DNA of 16,700 nt, from the NCBI GenBank assembly GCA_964602455.1, contig CAZRRG010000050.1, positions 1 through 16,700 on the forward strand, given 5' to 3'. The stretch comes from JBBDIP01 sp964602455 (GTDB lineage: Bacteria; Bacillota; Sulfobacillia; Fermentithermobacillales; Fermentithermobacillaceae). Both the position numbers and the translations under genes were made by a program. Below, one piece after another: positions 13,754-16,700 of the stretch. Below the pieces are notes generated by a model. That model was not told where the DNA came from. It saw only the letters and a program-made list of their open reading frames with translations, and ran no database searches. Position 1 is the stretch's first letter; each line of letters begins with the position of its first letter.

Positions 13754-14547
13754 AGAGAGACCCTCACGTGCTGCGCCCCCCGCTCAAATGGGCGGGGGGC
13801 AAGCGGTGGCTCGTCCCGCACCTTATACCCCTGTGGCAACCCCACAGCTACAGGCGGCTGGTTGAGCCATTCTGCGGCGGTCTTGCCGTAGCTCTCAGCC
13901 TGCGACCAACGCGCGCCCTCCTAAACGACGCGAACCCGCACTTGGTGAACTTCATGGGAAAGCTCAAGGCGGGATTCCGGATCGACGGCGCCCTCGACAT
14001 GCAAAACGACAGGGAGCTGTACTACGCTCACCGGGCTCGCTTCAACCGCCTTATCGCCCAAGGGCAGTGGGACAGCGACGAAGCTGCCGCGTTGTTCTAC
14101 TACCTGAACCGCACCGGGTACAACGGGCTGTGCCGGTTCAACAAGAAGGGCGAGTTCAACGTGCCCTTCGGGAGGTATGGGTCCATCCGCTATGTAAGGG
14201 ACTTCACCGTGTACAAAGACGTCTTTTCCCAGTGGGAGTTCACTTGCGGAGACTTCGCAGAGCTAAGGGTGAACGATGGGGACTTCATCTACGCAGATCC
14301 TCCATACGATGTGCAGTTCACGCAGTACTCCAGAGGCGGCTTTGATTGGGAGGATCAAGTCAGGCTGGCCCACTGGCTCGTGAAGCACCCGGGACCGGTG
14401 GTGGCGTCGAACCAGGCTACGCCCCGGATCGTCGAGCTGTACCAAGACCTTGGATTCACGCTGCGGTTTCTTGACGCCCCGCGCATGATAAGCTGCAATG
14501 GCAACCGGGAGTATGTCCGGGAAGTGTTAGCGCAGAAAAATCTCTAG
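13750..14547 (+). CDS. Dam-type DNA adenine methylase (D12 class)
   Basis: S-adenosylmethionine-dependent N6-adenine methyltransferase of the Dam/DpnM (alpha, D12) group, 265 aa. The order of motifs is right: LKWAGGKRWL (12-21, motif X), EPFCGGLAV (39-47, motif I, AdoMet site), FYYLNRTGYNGLCRFNKKG (116-134) and the catalytic YADPPY (DPPY 183-186, motif IV). The C-terminus NGNREYVREVL is also typical. GATC is the likely target from family membership, but this is not proven. The GTG start at 13750 overlaps the peptidase stop as GTGA and has no strong Shine-Dalgarno, so it probably depends on upstream translation. No restriction endonuclease is next to it, so it is likely an orphan methylase. 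A GC-only hairpin occupies codons 9-17. The stop TAG lies in a CTAG shared with the convergent M16 gene. Confidence 0.92.
   Translation: MKRDPHVLRPPLKWAGGKRWLVPHLIPLWQPHSYRRLVEPFCGGLAVALSLRPTRALLNDANPHLVNFMGKLKAGFRIDGALDMQNDRELYYAHRARFNRLIAQGQWDSDEAAALFYYLNRTGYNGLCRFNKKGEFNVPFGRYGSIRYVRDFTVYKDVFSQWEFTCGDFAELRVNDGDFIYADPPYDVQFTQYSRGGFDWEDQVRLAHWLVKHPGPVVASNQATPRIVELYQDLGFTLRFLDAPRMISCNGNREYVREVLAQKNL
13775..13800 (+). other. Strong GC hairpin early in dam
   Basis: GCCCCCCGC (13775-13783) pairs perfectly with GCGGGGGGC (13792-13800). Two more inner pairs (one G-U) leave the tetraloop AAAT. It begins 25 bases after the GTG start, within the codons for the KWAGGK motif. It could slow early elongation or restrict initiation; this is inference. 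Confidence 0.55.
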
Positions 14548-16073
14548 CCGGACGATTCGATCCCCTTCTTGTAGTAGAGGTAGCCTGCTATAGCGACAAC
14601 CACAACTACAGCCACTATCGCCAAAGTGGACATCCCGGACGGGGGAGATTGGACCGTGTACACAGCAGTCAGCTTCGCGTTAGGGAAGTACTTCGCGGCA
14701 ACAGCCTTCATCTCCGCCAGGACTTCCTCCTCCGCTTGAGGTTCCTCCGTCTCTGATATGTCGGCTGCCAGACTGCCCAGAGCCGCCATATTCGCGACTC
14801 CCATGGCCTCGATGCACGCTTCTGTGAATGCTTGCGAGGCTTGGGCCTGCATCTGTTTCTGCCCCTGGGTGACCAGCTCGGTCAGATCGCCTGGGTTAGG
14901 CCCTTCTTCCGCGAGGCTTTGGAGAACGTCGCGAACCACTGAGAGCACCTCCGGAACAGCGTCTATCACCTCTGTGGGGTCTCCGGCTGGGACCGAGGAC
15001 GTGTATTCCAGGCCCATCACCGAGGTGTCCTGAGCGTTGGTGGTGCTTACAAAGTCAGCGTTGAACCTGAACCTTGCCACGTTCCCGCGAAGGTACAGGC
15101 GCCTTCGTAGTGCGTTCAACAGCCTTCCAAGAGGAACGAGGTCCTGCTCTAGGAGCCCCTCGAATCCTACGGCAATGCCTATGGACGGCCTATCGACTCT
15201 CGGCAGCTCCAAAGCAACGGGCTCTAGCGAAGGAAGGTGGATCTCCCGCTTCGCCGGGCCCTGCCCCGGCGTGAGGCCCGCCAATCCCTCTTCTACGGCG
15301 GCTATCGCGACTTGCTCCTCTACATTTGCAACAATCGCCAGAACCAATCGCGCAGGAGTGTACTCCCGCTCCATGAACCCGCGTATCTTCTCGGGCGTCA
15401 CCGATTGGAGAGGAGTCTCGAAGAATCGCTCCTCATAGGGCGTGCCCCGGTACGGGCTGACGCGGAGCTTGTTTGCCAGCGCATGGACCGGCGCGGTGGT
15501 GATGTTGTCGATTTCCCGCTGCGCGCGCTTCATCTCAGCGACGAATTCGTCGTCGTGCCGGAGGGTTGTTCTGAACATGGAGTCAAGAAGCAACGAGAGC
15601 ATCTCAGGGACTTCTTCATTGACTACCGAGACTATGAACCCGGTGGAGTCTGCCTGCGTTCCACCCTGTACGTTGTACTTTGTACCCGACACGAACCCGC
15701 CTGCCGCAGAGACCACCGACTTCCCCGATTTGCCTGGATAGGCCAGCACCATGTGCTCGGCCATGTGTGCGCAGTGAGCCTCGTCCGGGAGCTGGTCACC
15801 GGTGCCTGCCCGCATGACGGCGACGATCCCGGCTTGTTCCACCTCTGCTCTCCTGAAGAACACCGTGGCCCCGTTAACGACGTACCGCGAAAACTCCGGA
15901 AAGCGGGGGTCCGGCTCAGATGGGCTCGCCGCGAGGGCGACGCCGGGCAGGCAGGCTACCATAAATGAGGCTACCAGCGTACACGCTGTCAACGCAGCCA
16001 GAAACGCTGTGATTCTCGCCGGACCCCTGGACCGTTCCCGCAGCCCATCGTTCCGGTAGAAACTCCGCATCAT
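14544..16073 (-). CDS. Secreted, membrane-anchored M16 metallopeptidase
   Basis: A 509-aa M16 (insulinase/processing peptidase-like) protein. The N-terminus is a basic segment followed by a hydrophobic run ending LPGVALAAS, a signal peptide cleaved near residue 49. The inverted zinc motif HMAEH is at 103-107. Downstream glutamates Glu180 and Glu187 (AEMKRAQREIDN) sit at about the spacing of Glu162/Glu169 of pitrilysin. A second M16-like half follows. Residues 483-501 (STLAIVAVVVVVAIAGYLY) form one membrane helix followed by KKG, placing the protease domain outside the cell. ATG 16073 is chosen because GGGAGGT lies eight bases upstream and it overlaps the upstream TGA (TGATG); a GTG at 16076 is less well spaced. 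The active-site residues suggest a working enzyme. The substrate is unknown. Confidence 0.82.
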   Translation of the reverse strand: MMRSFYRNDGLRERSRGPARITAFLAALTACTLVASFMVACLPGVALAASPSEPDPRFPEFSRYVVNGATVFFRRAEVEQAGIVAVMRAGTGDQLPDEAHCAHMAEHMVLAYPGKSGKSVVSAAGGFVSGTKYNVQGGTQADSTGFIVSVVNEEVPEMLSLLLDSMFRTTLRHDDEFVAEMKRAQREIDNITTAPVHALANKLRVSPYRGTPYEERFFETPLQSVTPEKIRGFMEREYTPARLVLAIVANVEEQVAIAAVEEGLAGLTPGQGPAKREIHLPSLEPVALELPRVDRPSIGIAVGFEGLLEQDLVPLGRLLNALRRRLYLRGNVARFRFNADFVSTTNAQDTSVMGLEYTSSVPAGDPTEVIDAVPEVLSVVRDVLQSLAEEGPNPGDLTELVTQGQKQMQAQASQAFTEACIEAMGVANMAALGSLAADISETEEPQAEEEVLAEMKAVAAKYFPNAKLTAVYTVQSPPSGMSTLAIVAVVVVVAIAGYLYYKKGIESSG

Positions 16074-16700
16074 CACGGATTACCTCCCTCCGTCTGGCCC
16101 GAACCCAGAACATACTTTCGGGTGAGCTGCATTGCAGAGCGAAATGCCGCGACCTGTACCGCGAGAAAGACTAGCGCGATCACAACCGCCCCGCCCAGGG
16201 AGTCAGACGCCGTCCTTTGGATTAGCATGGATGCCACAATCCCGGTAACGGTGAGCAATACGTTCGTTGCGACGATGACGAGGCCGGTGCCGAGGGCCAT
16301 CCGCGGCACTCCGGTGTCGGTAACCACGGACGGATTGGAGGCGGTCCCGGCTACTGTAACCGCCGCAGTGCTGAAGGACAAGGCGACCGCGATCAGGAGA
16401 AGCCACGCATTGGGAACCGGAGCCCTGCCTCTCAAGCCCATGAGGAAGAGGATGGCGACCAGTAGCACTGACTGGACCGCGCCGTAGAACAATGCCTTGC
16501 CGGTCATGACAAGTGCGGGGTCAGCCGGCGCTGCCCGCAGAATCCGGGACGTTGGCGCAGCGGTCCTGAGCGACCATGACGAGTAAGTACCAGATAGCGA
16601 GAGAAAGGCGGCCATAGCTGCCCAGGGCGCAACGGCCGAGGCGTCGCCGCCCCCTCGTGAAGGGAAGACAGTCCAAGCTATCATCATCATCACGAAGTAG
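16073..16700 (-). CDS. Probable ABC-2 type permease, C-terminal part (5' end outside window)
   Basis: The frame is open to the right edge, so the start is outside. About five hydrophobic segments are visible, including ALFYGAVQSVLLVAILFLMG, AWLLLIAVALSFSTAAVTV, LGTGLVIVATNVLLTV and GAVVIALVFLAVQVAAF. The stretch SRILRAAPADPALVMTGKAL before a membrane helix is typical of ABC-2 exporter permeases, where it precedes the central transmembrane segments. The family call rests on this pattern and topology, not on a catalytic signature, so another multi-pass protein is possible. The stop TGA overlaps the ATG of the M16 gene (TGATG), which implies one operon and perhaps a shared export or surface-processing function. 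No ATPase gene is visible within the window. Confidence 0.5.
   Translation of the reverse strand, partial: YFVMMMIAWTVFPSRGGGDASAVAPWAAMAAFLSLSGTYSSWSLRTAAPTSRILRAAPADPALVMTGKALFYGAVQSVLLVAILFLMGLRGRAPVPNAWLLLIAVALSFSTAAVTVAGTASNPSVVTDTGVPRMALGTGLVIVATNVLLTVTGIVASMLIQRTASDSLGGAVVIALVFLAVQVAAFRSAMQLTRKYVLGSGQTEGGNP

Noticed and set aside
15237..15968. 243-codon + strand frame opposite the M16 gene
   Set aside because: Antisense shadow: the minus frame has a signal peptide, HxxEH motif and membrane anchor, while this one has no recognisable features.
1..16700. CRISPR arrays, insertion sequences, rRNA genes
   Set aside because: No regularly spaced direct repeats, transposase motifs, terminal inverted repeats of IS type, or rRNA sequence were noticed on either strand.

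Overview
The window looks like the chromosome of a high-GC (about 60% by eye), probably deep-branching member of the Bacillota. The main reason is the order recF - (DUF721/DciA) - remB - gyrB - gyrA followed by serS, a layout typical of the origin-proximal region in Firmicutes. remB and tandem AbrB/SpoVT-type regulators point the same way. Both tRNAs have a C at anticodon position 34 and read G-ending codons, which suits a GC-rich genome. I cannot name a genus.

Positions 1-5808 hold a tightly packed replication and topology block on the + strand: the 3' end of recF, a DciA/DUF721 protein with an extra cysteine-rich region, a RemB-like protein whose start is unclear, then gyrB and gyrA. A rho-independent terminator closes the block at 5837-5865. 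Positions 5866-10234 form a second + strand unit. Methionine salvage genes mtnP and mtnA are followed by serS, which overlaps mtnA, and by two adjacent paralogous regulators built as AbrB - AbrB - zinc ribbon. The mtnP leader carries two hairpins, one of them between the Shine-Dalgarno and the start codon. tRNA-Gly(CCC) and tRNA-Thr(CGU) follow, with a good promoter at 10254-10282.

Positions 10463-12505 are a less conserved island. It holds an unrecognised small acidic protein on +. On - it holds a stand-alone pyruvate-kinase C-terminal-like protein and, just upstream of that, an unrecognised reading frame interrupted by an in-frame TGA. The + gene and the PK-like gene converge and overlap, and a terminator-like inverted repeat lies inside the overlap. 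Positions 12506-14547 (+) contain an M28 metallopeptidase overlapped by a Dam-type adenine methylase, with no restriction endonuclease beside it. Positions 14544-16700 (-) contain a secreted, C-terminally membrane-anchored M16 metallopeptidase preceded by the end of a probable ABC-2 permease. The dam and M16 stop codons share one CTAG palindrome.

Most of the window is housekeeping. The parts most worth a second look are the twin AbrB-AbrB-zinc ribbon genes, the interrupted gene near 12136, the hairpin-spaced ribosome binding site of mtnP, and the ABC-2 permease/anchored M16 protease pair.
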